Positions 1 through 11,613 of a stretch of 64,000 bases of DNA are shown in pieces. The stretch's first letter is position 1. Each line of letters opens with the position of its first letter. The notes below the pieces were generated by a model. That model saw nothing but the letters and a program-made list of their open reading frames with translations, did no database searches and was not told the DNA's origin. The DNA is from Dipteronia dyeriana (Eukaryota > Streptophyta > Magnoliopsida > Sapindales > Sapindaceae): the NCBI GenBank assembly GCA_032871835.1, contig CM065296.1, positions 10,001-74,000 of the forward strand, written 5' to 3'. A program made the translations under genes and the position numbers.

Positions 1-440
1 ATTTTGGCAAAGTGGGCTAACTGCGCCACTTGCAATTAATTCTGCATTTGGGCTATTATTCTAAGACTCCATCCTCGAGGACAAGGATAATTTGGGAATG
101 ATGGAATGATATGTGCAATATTGACCTGTTACCCATTATCCTTTTCATTATTGCAAACCATTCTCATTGTTTCGTTTGATTTATGTATTAGTGGCCTTAG
201 TGGCACCAATTGCTCATGTTTAGTGGATGTTAGTTATTTTTAGTGGGTTCCTTAAAATATGTAATTGTTGTTTAATTGTTTCCTTGTTATTGCTTTGTAT
301 CAGGCTATATATAGCATTGTTTCAATTAATTAAAGTATCAAATATTGAAGAAAAATTGTTTCCCTGCTTAATTCTTCTTTCTCCTCTCCAAATTCTTCCG
401 TATATTTTTCAGGATCGGAAAAATACACATCAAGTATAAA
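1..440 (+). mobile_element. Possible 3' end of an LTR retrotransposon, cut by window edge
   Basis: The first 100 bases read like the tail of a retroelement internal region. They are followed by an LTR-like stretch with a TATA-type motif (ctatatatagca near 303) and a C/T-rich leader downstream. No partner LTR, primer site or target duplication is visible because the element would begin left of the window. The call rests on general look only, so confidence is low. Confidence 0.3.
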
Positions 441-1646
441 CCTTGTGTATATGCACGAACCCAAGATACATAAATTCAACACCATAAGCAATTAAACCTT
501 TTCAATTTTCATGGAATCAGGATTATCCTTCCTGACTTACCTTGGTATCAAACGAATGCAAAATTGTGGATTAGCAATCAGTTTAGACCATTAGGATCAC
601 TCTCAATCCTAGTAAATAAGACTGCAATACCTGAACACATCAAAGGCACCTAAGTACACAAACAAAACACAAAAATTCGATTAAAAGACTAATAAAAAAA
701 CACAGGCACGCTAGAAAACAAAACACATAAATTCTTTATCCTCGTTTGTTTTTTTTATATGAAATTTAACATATTCATACAAACCTAGATTTTTATAAAC
801 CGAGATGCAAAGTATTATAAAAAAAATAATAAAAGAAAATGGAATAAAAAAAATAGATTCAACATATTCATACAAACCTAGATTAAACCAAATCCATTCA
901 CAGAAACGTAGAGCCTAACACCAAATCAACACAACTTAGAACTACAACTGGGCCATCACCTCCAAACCACCACCAAAAGCACACCACCACCACCACCACC
1001 AAATCCCCCAGACAACCGTCATAGAACCCAGCACTGTCCAACCCAAATTCACCGTCGAACCCGTCTACGCTGCCCATTCGAACCCAGAAACCCCTTCCGC
1101 AACCAAAATCAAACCTAAAAAACCCTTTCATCACCAAAATCAAACCATTACAAACAAAACCCAAACACGCACACACACATACACACACACACTCTCTCTC
1201 TCTCTCTCTTCGCTATCTAACCCATTAAAATCGATCCGTCACCACGATTCAGACGGAATCGATTTACCGCTGCAGTGATTCACATCAGCTTTGAATCGAC
1301 AGAATCAACCTGCCTCCGTGATTCAAATATTGATGTTTGGTTTTTGGGTTTGCTAAGTGAGAGAGATGAGATTGGAAGAAAGAGAGATGAGATAGATGGT
1401 GAGGTTTCAATTGGAACTGAATTTGGGATAGAAATGGAATTATTTATTTGTTATTTATACCAATGATGGCAAAATTGGCAATATAAAAGTTCATTTAACC
1501 GTTGAGAGAAGAATTCTTCTGATAATCCAATTTTTTCTTGTTACACTTCTTTTATAAAAACACTCAATTATTAAAAATTCAATTTAAAAAAATTCTAAAG
1601 ACACTTCGTTTTGTTACAAATTATCCTTTTTATCCTTTTTTTTTTA
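441..1646. other. Non-coding stretch with simple repeats
   Basis: No gene can be supported here. It holds a 23-bp direct repeat (768-790 and 861-883, 93 bp apart), a CAC triplet run (about 981-1000) and an AC/TC microsatellite (about 1165-1210). The open frame on the - strand at 898-1188 translates to low-complexity V/G/C-rich sequence and is best explained by the triplet repeat. The GA-rich part at 1350-1410 resembles a plant 5' leader, but no gene follows it. Confidence 0.5.
1165..1210. repeat. AC/TC compound microsatellite
   Basis: A run of AC dinucleotides passes directly into TC dinucleotides. Confidence 0.9.
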
Positions 1647-1647
1647 A

Positions 1648-2007
1648 TTACATGATTAAAAAAATAAATTATCTATCATAAATTATTAGATTAATTATTA
1701 CATATTATATACCATCTCCTAAATTTTTAATTACTATATTAAACTCTCTCTCTTCCAATACATATCTCTAATTTTCTATCTCTATTCTTTCTTAAGCAAG
1801 ACTAATAGTTAAGGGAAAAAAAAACTTACTAATATATAAACTTGATTTTTAGGAATCGCATGCATGTATATATTTAAAAACTTGAAATATGAAAATGTTT
1901 TTTGTTACTCTTTGAGGCATATGATTGTTTAGAGAATTTTAATTATTCATTATTCTTAGAAAATCTAGGTTTAATAGAATCTAGTTTCATCAAATCAAGC
2001 TTTCACT

Positions 2008-2057
<50 letters not shown>

Positions 2058-2275
2058 AGTAAAACCTAAATATTGATAGGTTTTTTTTAACTATTAATAA
2101 GAGATTGATTGAGAAAGTATGGAAATATGATTGTTTTTTTAATTTTAAATGGAGAGAGTGTAATTAGGAGCGAGTGTTCAATATGGTAGTAACATATTTG
2201 AAAAAGAGAGTTTAATATGTAATATTTAATCTAATGATTTAGGAGAGAGATTTTTTTTTATAATTTAATTAGATT
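1648..2275. repeat. AT-rich imperfect inverted-repeat element
   Basis: The left arm (about 1648-1800) and the reverse complement of the right arm (about 2110-2275) share an ordered series of blocks. One is a segment reading attagattaa-tattacatatta, followed by CTCTCT-rich blocks. A CA/TA microsatellite (2006-2051) sits between the arms. The layout suits a decayed foldback or MITE-type transposon. The arms are AT-rich and diverged and no target duplication was recognised, so the boundaries are approximate. Confidence 0.35.
2006..2051. repeat. CA/TA compound microsatellite
   Basis: A run of CA dinucleotides passes directly into TA dinucleotides. Confidence 0.9.
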
Positions 2276-2315
2276 GAGTTTCTTTAAATTTGTTTATCTT
2301 GCTTAGTAATTTTAA

Positions 2316-3969
2316 GGAATATTATTGATTTAGTCCCTATTTTTTTTTATGAGTATTTTTTTTTACTCACTTATTCAATTTTCACTGGATTAAGATTATG
2401 TTTTCCAAAACCACTCATTTTGGTTATTATGACCGGACGTTAAACGGTCAACCCTAACAGCAAAAGCAAATTGACCATTTACCCTTAAGTTAAGACAAGT
2501 GACCATTTTACCCTCTAACTTAAAGCAAACTCGTATTGAAAAAGCAAATAAATATTATTAATCAAATAAATATTATTAATCAAATAAATTTATTTATTTA
2601 TTAATCAAAAGGAATCATCGTCAATTCATCGACCTCCAACTGAAAAAATTGAAAAGAATTATTTTTATCTCCATATCAAATCATTAACAAAACAGTAAAC
2701 CCCCAACAAACAGAGATCTAGAGAGATATGGATGCAACATTATCAACACTAACACATACACACACATGCAAATGGATGCAATCCCCCAACACTCCACCAT
2801 CACCAATCACTAAATCCACAAAATCTAGCCACACCAATCCTCCACCATCACCATCACCATCAAATTATTGTTAAAACCACAATCAAATCATTATCATTTG
2901 TGAACACCAAAACCATATCAAATTATCACCACCACCATACAAAAACCTCAAATCCAGAAAACCAAACCACCCCGTTATCAACCCACGAAATCAAACAAAC
3001 CACCATCATCAACCCACGAAATCAAGCATAGTCACCAACCCTACCATCGAAATCAATATGCTGCCACCGAACCACCAATATCAACCCATAAAACCCAAAA
3101 AATCTACCGCCACCACCACTGAAATCAAACACCGTCCACCTTCTAACACCAAAATCCAAACATGGGCTCGTTTCGGTTAGAACCCAAATCTAGTTCGAAC
3201 CAAATATGGGTTCCTTTAGTTTGGAACCCATTTCTGGTTCGAACCAGTTCTTGGTTCGTTTCACGGCAATTGATGGGAAATCCAAAGAGATGGGTTTTTT
3301 TTTATGGTAGGAGAGTAACTTCTTTTGAGTTTCATGGAGGTCGGAGAGAGACCGAGAAAGGATAGAGAGATCGATAAAGAAGAGAGAGAGATGGATTTAC
3401 AGAGAGGTCGAGGAAGAGAGATATCGAGAGAGAGATGCATTTTGATCGATTAAGTTTAGTTTCAGAGAGAGATATTGATTTTTGGGTTTAGGTTTTGTTG
3501 GTGGCTGAGTTTGATTTTAGGTTTATATTTAGGTTTTATTGGTAGCTGAGTTTGATTTTTGTTAGAGAACGTCAATGGAGAACTAATTTCCGGCCACCAT
3601 TATCCTAAGAGTTGATTTTTGTTGGGATTGGTTACAGGTTTTGAGTGGGAGAAATATATTTTTTTAATTTTTTAATTTATTTTTAACTTTTTAAGTATTG
3701 TAATTATTCTTTTGTTGATATATTTTCTTAAAATTTTAATTTGTATAATAATTTAATTTTTTTTTCTATTTATTTATATGTTGACACGTGTTATATAATT
3801 GTTTAAACATAAAAATACCCTTATAAACGTTTAATTTGACTAACGGTCGATTAACAGAAGGATCAAAATGAGTTATTTTAAAAAACATAAGTCCAATACG
3901 GTGAAAATTGAATAAATGAGTAAAAATTAAACAATAAAAAAAAAAAAGGACGAAATCAATAATATCTCT
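2316..3969. mobile_element. Non-autonomous Mutator-like element (long TIR)
   Basis: The two ends form long imperfect terminal inverted repeats. The left end begins ggaatattattgattta and the reverse complement of the right end reads agagatattattgatttc. Further blocks pair in order: a T-run, a segment like ttattcaattttcac, and an acggtcaa/taacag-type segment. A degenerate 9-bp target duplication is possible (2307-2315 and 3970-3978, 7 of 9 match). The interior has CCA-rich and GA-rich stretches and several gttcgaacc-type palindromes (3180-3270) but no transposase. It could carry captured host sequence, which I cannot identify. The TIR pattern resembles the hairpin MULE at 32560. Confidence 0.6.
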
Positions 3970-3978
3970 GATTTTTAA

Positions 3979-4341
3979 TTCAAATTCAAGTAAAAATTGT
4001 TATTAATAAAAAAATTAAATAGGAAGTAAGGAGAACTATATTAATCGTTCATTTGGCCTCCTAGAAGCCCATCCAAGAGAAGCACCTGTATCGGTGCTGC
4101 TCGTAAAAGAGCTTCTAAGCCTCTCATAAGCTCTCCCAAGGGAGATCTCAACTTCGCACCCTTTTACAGAAAGCCATTGTGATCCCGAGAGCCGAGACCG
4201 ATAGAGAGAGTAGAAAGTAGAAAGTAGAAAGTCCGAGAAACAAAATCCGCACAAAACACAGAGTGAGAAAGAGAGAGAGAGGTTGATTAGTTCGATAATT
4301 GAGAGAAACACAAGACGCTACTACTGTTAGAAAACCAAAAC
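3979..4341 (+). promoter_or_regulatory. Upstream region and 5' leader of the DDB1 copy
   Basis: This stretch lies between the MULE and the DDB1 start codon. The part from about 4190 to 4330 is rich in GA and CT tracts, as in many plant 5' leaders. No clear TATA box was found. The MULE end lies only about 370 bp from the start codon, so the original promoter may have been displaced. Confidence 0.35.
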
Positions 4342-5403
4342 ATGAGTATATGGAACTATGCGGTGACGGCACACAAACCCACCAATGTCACGCACTCTTG
4401 CGTCTGCAATTTCACCGCCCCTCAGGAGCTCAATCTCATCGTCGCGTATGCTTTCTTCCTTCTCTTTCTTTGCTCTTACCATTATTATTCCACTGTGCTA
4501 GGGTTTCTAACTAAGTGTTTGTCAAGTCCCTTTAATCCCTTTTTATTCTGATTCTATTTTGATTCTATTTGTATAGTCGATACGAAATTGATTGATTGTC
4601 TGTTTATTCTTCTTTCCTTGTACTTACTATTTGATTATCATACATTCATACTTTTCTATCTGCTTTCAGGAAATGCACCCGTGTCGAAATACATTTGCTT
4701 ACACCTCAGGGACTACAGGTATTGTGCATATCTTTTTCATTTGATGTATACATGTGAAGCATTTTCTGGTGTAATTGTAAAAATCTTGGACCCAAATTCC
4801 CAATGAGTATAAGTGCTTGGTTTCTGGTCTTGAGGGCACCAACTTTTGTGGTGAAGGGTTAGCGAGCGGCTTCTTTTTATAATTGACACTGGGACAGTGG
4901 TTATTGTGGAATTTAGTAGGTTAGGTTGCTCCACCTGTAGAATATGAATGCATAATATTGGAATGTTGAGAAATTAGCAAATGTATTGTGGTATGCTAGG
5001 TCACTTGTTGATCTGAACAGTTAAAATTGATATTTTCAAGAAGTGTTTCTGTTTTCCTTTGTGATATACCATGCATGAAGAATTAATATTTTGTATTAAT
5101 TTTCTAAATGGTTTATTTAATATTCAGTCTTCACTCTCCAGTCCGGTTAACTATGAAAACGAAATTATCTTCATTCTTTACACAGCATAAACTAGACCTT
5201 TTTTTTATTGAATTTCAAAATTCGTGAAATTCATTTTCTCATTAGAACTGAAATCATGATTTTCAATACGTGATAATTTTTTTGTGCAGCCTATGTTGGA
5301 TGTGCCAATATATGGACGAATTGCGATACTGGAACTTTTTCGCCCTCATGTGAGTGCTCTTTTTAATGTTTCTATTCCCTTAGACATCAATAGTTTCATT
5401 GTG

Positions 5404-5427
5404 ATATATATATATATATATATATAT
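5404..5427. repeat. TA microsatellite in DDB1 intron 3
   Basis: A short pure TA run lies just upstream of the exon 4 acceptor. Confidence 0.85.
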
Positions 5428-7669
5428 GTGTGATTTTGTTAATGTTCTCTGTTCTTATCAGGGCGAAGCACAGGATTTTCTACTTATTGCAACAGAGAGA
5501 TACAAATTCAGTGTTCTTCAATGGGATACCGGGACAAATGAGCTTATTACAAGGTTTCAGCTTGAGAAAAACAAAACACATAGTTTTCATCATTTTCCAT
5601 ATTGGATGCTTGATATTGTTTGATTTCATCGCTTATACATCAACTTTTAACTTTGTTAGTTGTCCCATGTCAAACATTTGGTGCTGTTACTATTGTAGCA
5701 TCTGCTTCTGCTTTTGAATCTCATTGAGCAATTGTAGTTGAAATTGTAAATTTGAAGATTAGCTAGCGAGTTATTTGTTTACATTGGCTGGTGGTTTGTT
5801 GTTTAATATGTTAATCGATCAGGTTATGCCAAGAGTAGTACTATATAGTGAACTTTTATGCCTTTTAATTGGGTTTAGTTCTTTCCTAGTGACCATTCTC
5901 AGCTAATTCATTTTGCATCTTCTATTTTACTGTATTTCGTATTATGAACTGTGTGTGCTTTCTGCTGTAATGATCTTCCTTATATTGTTAAGTGGCTTCC
6001 ATCATACATGGAATTTTTTTCAAGTCTCTTTATCAATTTTTGATTCTCATAACAAAAATATTTTTAAAAAGGGCGCTATTGCTCTTGTTTCATTTATAAG
6101 CTGTGCATATTCTTTTATCCTTTTTCTATTCTTTGGGGAGGGAACAATTGGTATAGATCCATGGACACTTACAATTAGAGAAGCAAGACTGGTATAACTA
6201 AAATTATATGAAAAGTTACTCGAATGGTTTAGAAGTGACGTGAAGTGGATTTTGATGCATAAGGCTTAGGAACCGGTGCCAGCACATAAGGAAAAAACTA
6301 ATAAATCAGGTTTTTCTTTCGAATTTTGATTTTAGTAAGTTTTACAGAAAATCAAATTATGACGAAAAAGGATATTGTACTTTATGTTAATAATCTTAAT
6401 ATATTATTCTTTATTTCAACGTATTTGCAGGTTCTTTAGGATTTCAAAACTTTTGGAAATAAAAAGTCGTTTTAGTTTTTAAAGTGCCAGAGAATGAAAT
6501 TCACAGTCATAATCTTAATAGATTTTAAAAAAAGATTGATTTTTCTGGCCGTTGTCAGTAGTTCTTAGAGGAATAGAATTGCAGGATGATGCATAGATAT
6601 ATATATCACATTGCTGTTTATATTTCATGCACGTACAAGTATACTATGCATATGCATGTGCTTGATGATGTTAATCCTTTTCCTTTCATTTCAATTAGAT
6701 AGTAATACTTTGAAGGAAACAAGAACTGTATATCATTGTATATATCGACTTACGCTTTCAAATACCAGTTTGTCGCGCTGCAAAAAAGAATACTAATGGT
6801 ATTGTATTAGATTTTAATGTTGTGAACTATTTTAGTCTTTTGAGTGTTTCTTCTTTGGTGGGGGGATTAGTGGTAGTTGCAATCATAAAGGAGGGGTATT
6901 TAACATTTCCCAAGAAATCCTTTAGTCTTTTGACTACATTTGGGCTGTTGTATTTGCTGCTATTGGCCTTTTTTTTTTTCCTTCATCATTTTTGTGGGGC
7001 ATTTGTGCTTACTGTCTTTTTAAGAAGTTAACTTTGCACAGTGATAAATTTGTTAATTGCAAGAAAAATATAATTTGATCTAGCGTTTCTAGAGAGTTTG
7101 AATTTATCTTTTAATTTGTGAGAATCCTGAAAAACCCTGAGGTGTTGTAGTTTATTTTTATCATATACTTATTGCATTCCTGTACTCATGGAGTTTTATG
7201 CTTGTCGTGTAGAGCAAGGGGAGATGTCTCTGATCGTATAGGCCGTCCTACAGACAATGGTCAGGTAGTATATTTATCTCGTTAGGAATTCGTATGGTTT
7301 ATCCCACTTATTTTTTAATTTATTTTATTAATTTTCTCTCTCTCTCTCTGTTTTTTTTTTCTTTTCAGATTGGCGTTATTGATCCTAATTGTAGATTAAT
7401 TGGACTCCATTTGTATGATGGGTTGTTTAAGGCATGTGGATTGAAGCTTAATCATCTATTTTATCTCTCTTCTTCTTTTTTGGTTAATATCTTTCTCAAA
7501 ATTTAAATACATTCCTGCATTTTCTATTACATTTTAAATTATGAGATTGGCTATCATAGTTTATTTTTCAATCAGGTTATTCCTTTTGATAACAATGGAC
7601 AGCTCGAGGAAGCATATAACATAAGGATTCCCTTAATGTCCCTCAACACCTCCATTTCCAGAGCCTCCA

Positions 7670-8302
7670 GTCACGCGCCGCAAGCTTACAAGCCCAGGAG
7701 TCCAGCAGAGGACCTTAATCTGCCAAATTCCTGGAAGATTCTAGAGACTTCCCCATCATTCCGGCATTGGTCAAGCTTCTAGAAGTCTCTAGCAACCCAA
7801 CCATCTCTACACCATTCTTGTGCTTAGATAGGTGTAGAATGATCAAGAACCTTGTAAAGGCATGTAAATAAATGTAGAGTATTCTATTTAGGTGTAGAAT
7901 ATTCTGGAGACTTAATCTCCACTATTATACTAGATTAGTCTAGAACATTCCTTAAGGAGGCGGCTCAACTATAAATAGCCAATCCCTCTCATTTGTAAAT
8001 CATCCTAGAATTCTTTCATTAATACAAACTCTTCCTTTGAGAGTATTTGAGAGCATTCTAGCGATCCAGAGCATCGTGGTCTTCCGTCGTAAGTCCCTCC
8101 GATCCTCTGTATTCGGGGTCCCCATTTCGACCCTCTCCCGACTCTCCTCACTCTAAATCGCTTCCGCATCTTCACACTCGGCAACGTTCGTCCAAGAACT
8201 TGCCTGAGTGTCCCTCTTACAAAGGCTTACTTAGCAACGTTCCCACGGAAGTTGCCTAAGTGCCGCACGGGTGTGCCTAGATGAAATTCTCACCCCGTGA
8301 CA
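7670..8302 (+). mobile_element. Solo LTR in DDB1 intron 7
   Basis: The 633-bp block ends in ccccgtgaca, the same end as the LTRs of the full-length Ty3 element at 10578-16238. It has a comparable layout: tctagaacattc blocks, a TATA-like tataaatag near 7970, and a gccgcacggg segment near the end. The left end reads gtcacg, apparently having lost the first T of TGTCACG. It is flanked by a perfect 5-bp target duplication, ctcca (7665-7669 and 8303-8307). No internal region is present, as expected after LTR-LTR recombination. The sequence has clearly diverged from the younger LTRs, so it is a related older family member. Confidence 0.8.
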
Positions 8303-10577
8303 CTCCACTCACAAAAGGTTATGACATGGTTTCTCCACATTCAATATTGATTTCAACACTTCATATTGAATTTATGATACACAGGCATTTCTACAAATGC
8401 TTATTTTTCTTTCTAATTTAAGTTATAAATTTGGTTTATTGATATGGACTCTGAGGTTCGAGAGGATCTCATTCCGGTTACATAGGTAAAACGTTTATTG
8501 TTCGCCACCTTACGTAAAGCTAGAAAGTTGTGGCCGAGTATTATTTATTTGATCCTTGAATTTTCTAGATTCATTATCATGATATTCTTACATCTAAGGT
8601 TTATGCTGTTATTGATTGTATTTATTTTGAGAATTCTGAAGTGTGAGATTACCGGAGTTAGTTATGTCATTCATCTCTTTAAGTTGGTGGAATGTATGCT
8701 AAAGGATGCATTTATTGACTTTGGCCCTCTACTTGATTGGATCAAACATTTCTCTAATTGCCCCAAATTTTGAGAGATGTAACATGATGTCTATGTGGGA
8801 AGTTGGGTTTCCTTTTAAATTTGTTGGGACCACTAGTGAATTGCACTTTGTCTGGTAAAATGCTGTCTATTTTATTACCTGTTTCTAAAATTTTTGTCAA
8901 ACCGGCAAGAAAGATTTATGGGTGGTAGAGCAACGAGTTCATGTACCGACTATGGATGCCCTTTTGACTTATGGCATTGTTTGACCTGCTTTTTGCGTTT
9001 TTACCTACCAATTTTACCAAGAAGCACTCCTTTAGCAGATCAGTTCTTTGCTGCTGTATTTCACCAATGTTACAATTTAAAAAAATTAGTGAAATTTGCT
9101 GATTTTTTAGGAGAAAGCAGTTTTATGTTGCTATGATCTGTACAAGAGGATCCATCATTGTCCTGGTCTCTGGAATTGTTTTATGTTACAGTTTTCCATT
9201 TTTATTCTTAATAAAACTATTATTTTTGGTACTTCAAAAAAAAAAAATACACCCAATTATTATTGGCACATTTCTAAGGTGGTAAAATCGAAATGCAAGT
9301 GTTCTCCAAGATACCAATGGAAAAGCAATGTCTTCGGTCTGGTCTTCGGTCTCTCCTTCTCTTGAAATATGTTCCTTTCTTCTTTCAGCAAAATTAGGAG
9401 TCAAAAACTTCTTGATATCTGTTGAAGTCTTGGAGTCTTTTTTTTTTTTTGTTGTTGTTGTTGTTTTGGGATTTTGGTTGGATGTTTCTTTTGTGTATAA
9501 TTCTATAATATCTTTTTTGAGTCCTCAACAAGAGGATTTGTCTTAAGTTGTACATTTTTAAGTCTTTTTGTTGTCACACACTCTTGGGTGAATATGTTTT
9601 CTGTCTTCTGTATCTTTTTCTCTTCTTTAATAATAGATTTCTGTTTCTGTTAAGAAAAAGAATATAACCACAAAAAACATATAGATGTATTGAATCCATG
9701 TATGGATGTTTTTATTCTAATTGAATATTATTTATTCATTTATTTTTTCGCTTTGGTTTTGCAGGCGTGAAGATCTTCAGGTTTTGGATATCAAGTTTCT
9801 TTATGGTTGTTCGGAACCAACAATAGTAGTTCTCTACCAGGTCCTAAATTTCTTTGCCTTTGTGGCATTTTTTTATTTCCTTTTCGTTCAAAATAAATCT
9901 TCTTAGTAATTTTGATACTCCCTTTGTGGTGTATTTTCATGTGGACACCTTACGGTTGAAAAGGTTGCTTGGCATTCTCAGTGTAAGGTGGATGTGTTGG
10001 TGAGGCAAATTTATAAAAGTAAAACTTGGCAATAGTGGCTAGTGGAATGTGCGTGGGTGATTGTGCATGTCCAAACATACGGTGCATATAAGACCAACTT
10101 TGGTTTTCCATATTTAAATTCTATTTCTGAAGAAGTGAGGTGTTAAACAAATGTTCACCTCATGATTAGTGTGTGCCAGAAGTTTCAGCTTCTTATTAAT
10201 TATATCATGTTGCGAAGAAGGTTCACTGCCTGACATCTAGTTTTACCGTTGAACATATTAGTGTTTTTATAAAATATAGTATAAGAAATAAATAGATTTT
10301 TTGAACATATCTGTGTAGTGTGTTATATAAGAATACTAGTATATTTTACTGAATGGTTTAGATAATCATCTTTTTATATTATTCTTCATTGTAGGATAAG
10401 AAAGATGGTCGAGATGTGAAAACATATGAGGTTGATTTGAATGTTAAAGATTTTGTTGAGGGCCCTTTGGTGAAGAACAATTTGGGCAATGGAGCTTCTT
10501 TGCTAATACCAGTACCTCCGCCCCTTTGCGGTGTCCTTATAATTGGACAAGAGACAATTGTTTACTTTAGTGCTAAT

Positions 10578-11062
10578 TGTCACGGCCCGCTCAATTCTGA
10601 TCCAAGGAGCCCAAGCAAAGCCCAAAGCAAAGCCCAAAGTTAGGCTCAAGCCCTTGGAAGATTCTAAAGTCTTCTCCACTCATCTAGCAAGGTCAACCTT
10701 GGAAGACTCTAGTAATATTCTAGAACTCTCTTGTAAATATCTAGGGTTATGAATACTAGATACATGTAGAACATTCTAGAGACTCAATCTCCTAGAGTAG
10801 TCTAGAACATTCACGGAGGGGGTGAACCACTATAAATAGCTAGCCCCTCTCATTTGTAAGGCATCCAAGCCAAGAATACTCAAAGCATTGTAAAGCTTTC
10901 TCTTAGCAATACACTTTGCCTTATTTTCCTACAAAGCTCTTCTAGTCCTTCTCTAGTCTCTCTAGCCTTTGAGAGTGATCAAGCAAGGCTTACTTAGCAA
11001 TCTCGCCCAGAAATTGTCTAAGTGCCGCACGGGTTAGCTGCGCAAACTTTAACCCCGTGACA
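10578..11062 (+). repeat. 5' LTR of the chromovirus
   Basis: The LTR is 485 bp with TG...CA ends. A TATA-like tataaatag lies at 10831, which would place transcription start about 30 bp downstream. The first 60 bp hold a caaagcc-type repeat with fewer copies than in the 3' LTR. Confidence 0.95.
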
Positions 11063-11064
11063 GT

Positions 11065-11077
11065 TGGTATCAGAGGC
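11065..11077 (+). other. Primer binding site, initiator-Met tRNA type
   Basis: The sequence tggtatcagaggc begins two bases after the 5' LTR. It matches the plant initiator methionine tRNA 3' end used by many Ty3 and copia elements. Confidence 0.9.
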
Positions 11078-11109
11078 TGGTTAAGCAACCACAACTAGGT
11101 CGTGAAGCA

Positions 11110-11613
11110 ATGGCATCCGACAGCGAAGTTGCTGCTAGAGCGGAAGAGCGAGGGCGTGGACGTGATGAGCAACGTCCCCATGCCAAGCGGAGTAAGTCCA
11201 AGGGTCCATCCACGGAAGCCTTGGAATATCGGATTGTTGGCTTGGAGGAAGCTGTATCAGGGATGGAGTCTACCATGAGCGACGTTGTCGACCGTCTTGA
11301 TTGCGTGGAGACGGACTATGGCGAAATCACTCAAGCAACCAAGTCTACCATCCACGAGTTCCAAAAGAGCCTCAAAGAGGACCTCACACGTGAGTTCCGC
11401 AACATCCGTAGCTTTGTAGAACAAGAGTTACGGGCTATACGCTCGGAAGTGTCCGACGTTCGCACTGAATGGGCTACACACAAAACTAGCCCAACCGTTG
11501 GCTTTACTGCCACCTCTAGTACTAGCACCTTGAGTGCCATTCAAGTGCCCAAGCCGGCAACATACCATGGTACTCGCAATGCCACAGGTCGAAAACTTCC
11601 TTTTTGGTCTTGA
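11110..11613 (+). CDS. Gag N-terminal part of the chromovirus
   Basis: This 167-residue frame begins with the first ATG after the primer site. It is charged and contains a coiled-coil-like middle ([19 protein letters not shown]). It continues to [12 protein letters not shown] and then runs into a stop at 11611. The rest of Gag is in the +1 frame, which overlaps from 11534. The join between frames falls near 11577-11590. It may be a mutation of this copy, because I know of no frameshift at this place in chromovirus Gag, which is normally one frame. Confidence 0.8.
   Translation: MASDSEVAARAEERGRGRDEQRPHAKRSKSKGPSTEALEYRIVGLEEAVSGMESTMSDVVDRLDCVETDYGEITQATKSTIHEFQKSLKEDLTREFRNIRSFVEQELRAIRSEVSDVRTEWATHKTSPTVGFTATSSTSTLSAIQVPKPATYHGTRNATGRKLPFWS

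Larger units (their letters stand above)
4342..9840 (+). pseudogene. DDB1: DDB1 pseudogene, exons 1-8 (N-terminal propeller)
   Basis: Exons: 1 4342-4445, 2 4670-4718, 3 5290-5349, 4 5462-5553, 5 7213-7264, 6 7369-7431, 7 7576-7625, 8 9765-9840. All phases join correctly and this part has no stop codon. It covers the start of beta-propeller A, with recognisable strings such as TPQGLQ, IATERYKF, GRPTDNGQ and IGLHLYDGLFK. Exon 6 has a GC donor (AAG/GCATGT), which plants tolerate. Exon 7 ends AAG/GATTCC, where GT would be expected, so its donor appears destroyed. The intron after exon 7 holds a solo LTR. The intron after exon 4 is long (about 1.66 kb), with no gene seen in it. Confidence 0.93.

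Noticed and set aside
898..1188. 96-residue open frame on the - strand
   Set aside because: It is V/G/C-rich low-complexity sequence over a CAC triplet repeat, with no domain and no gene context.
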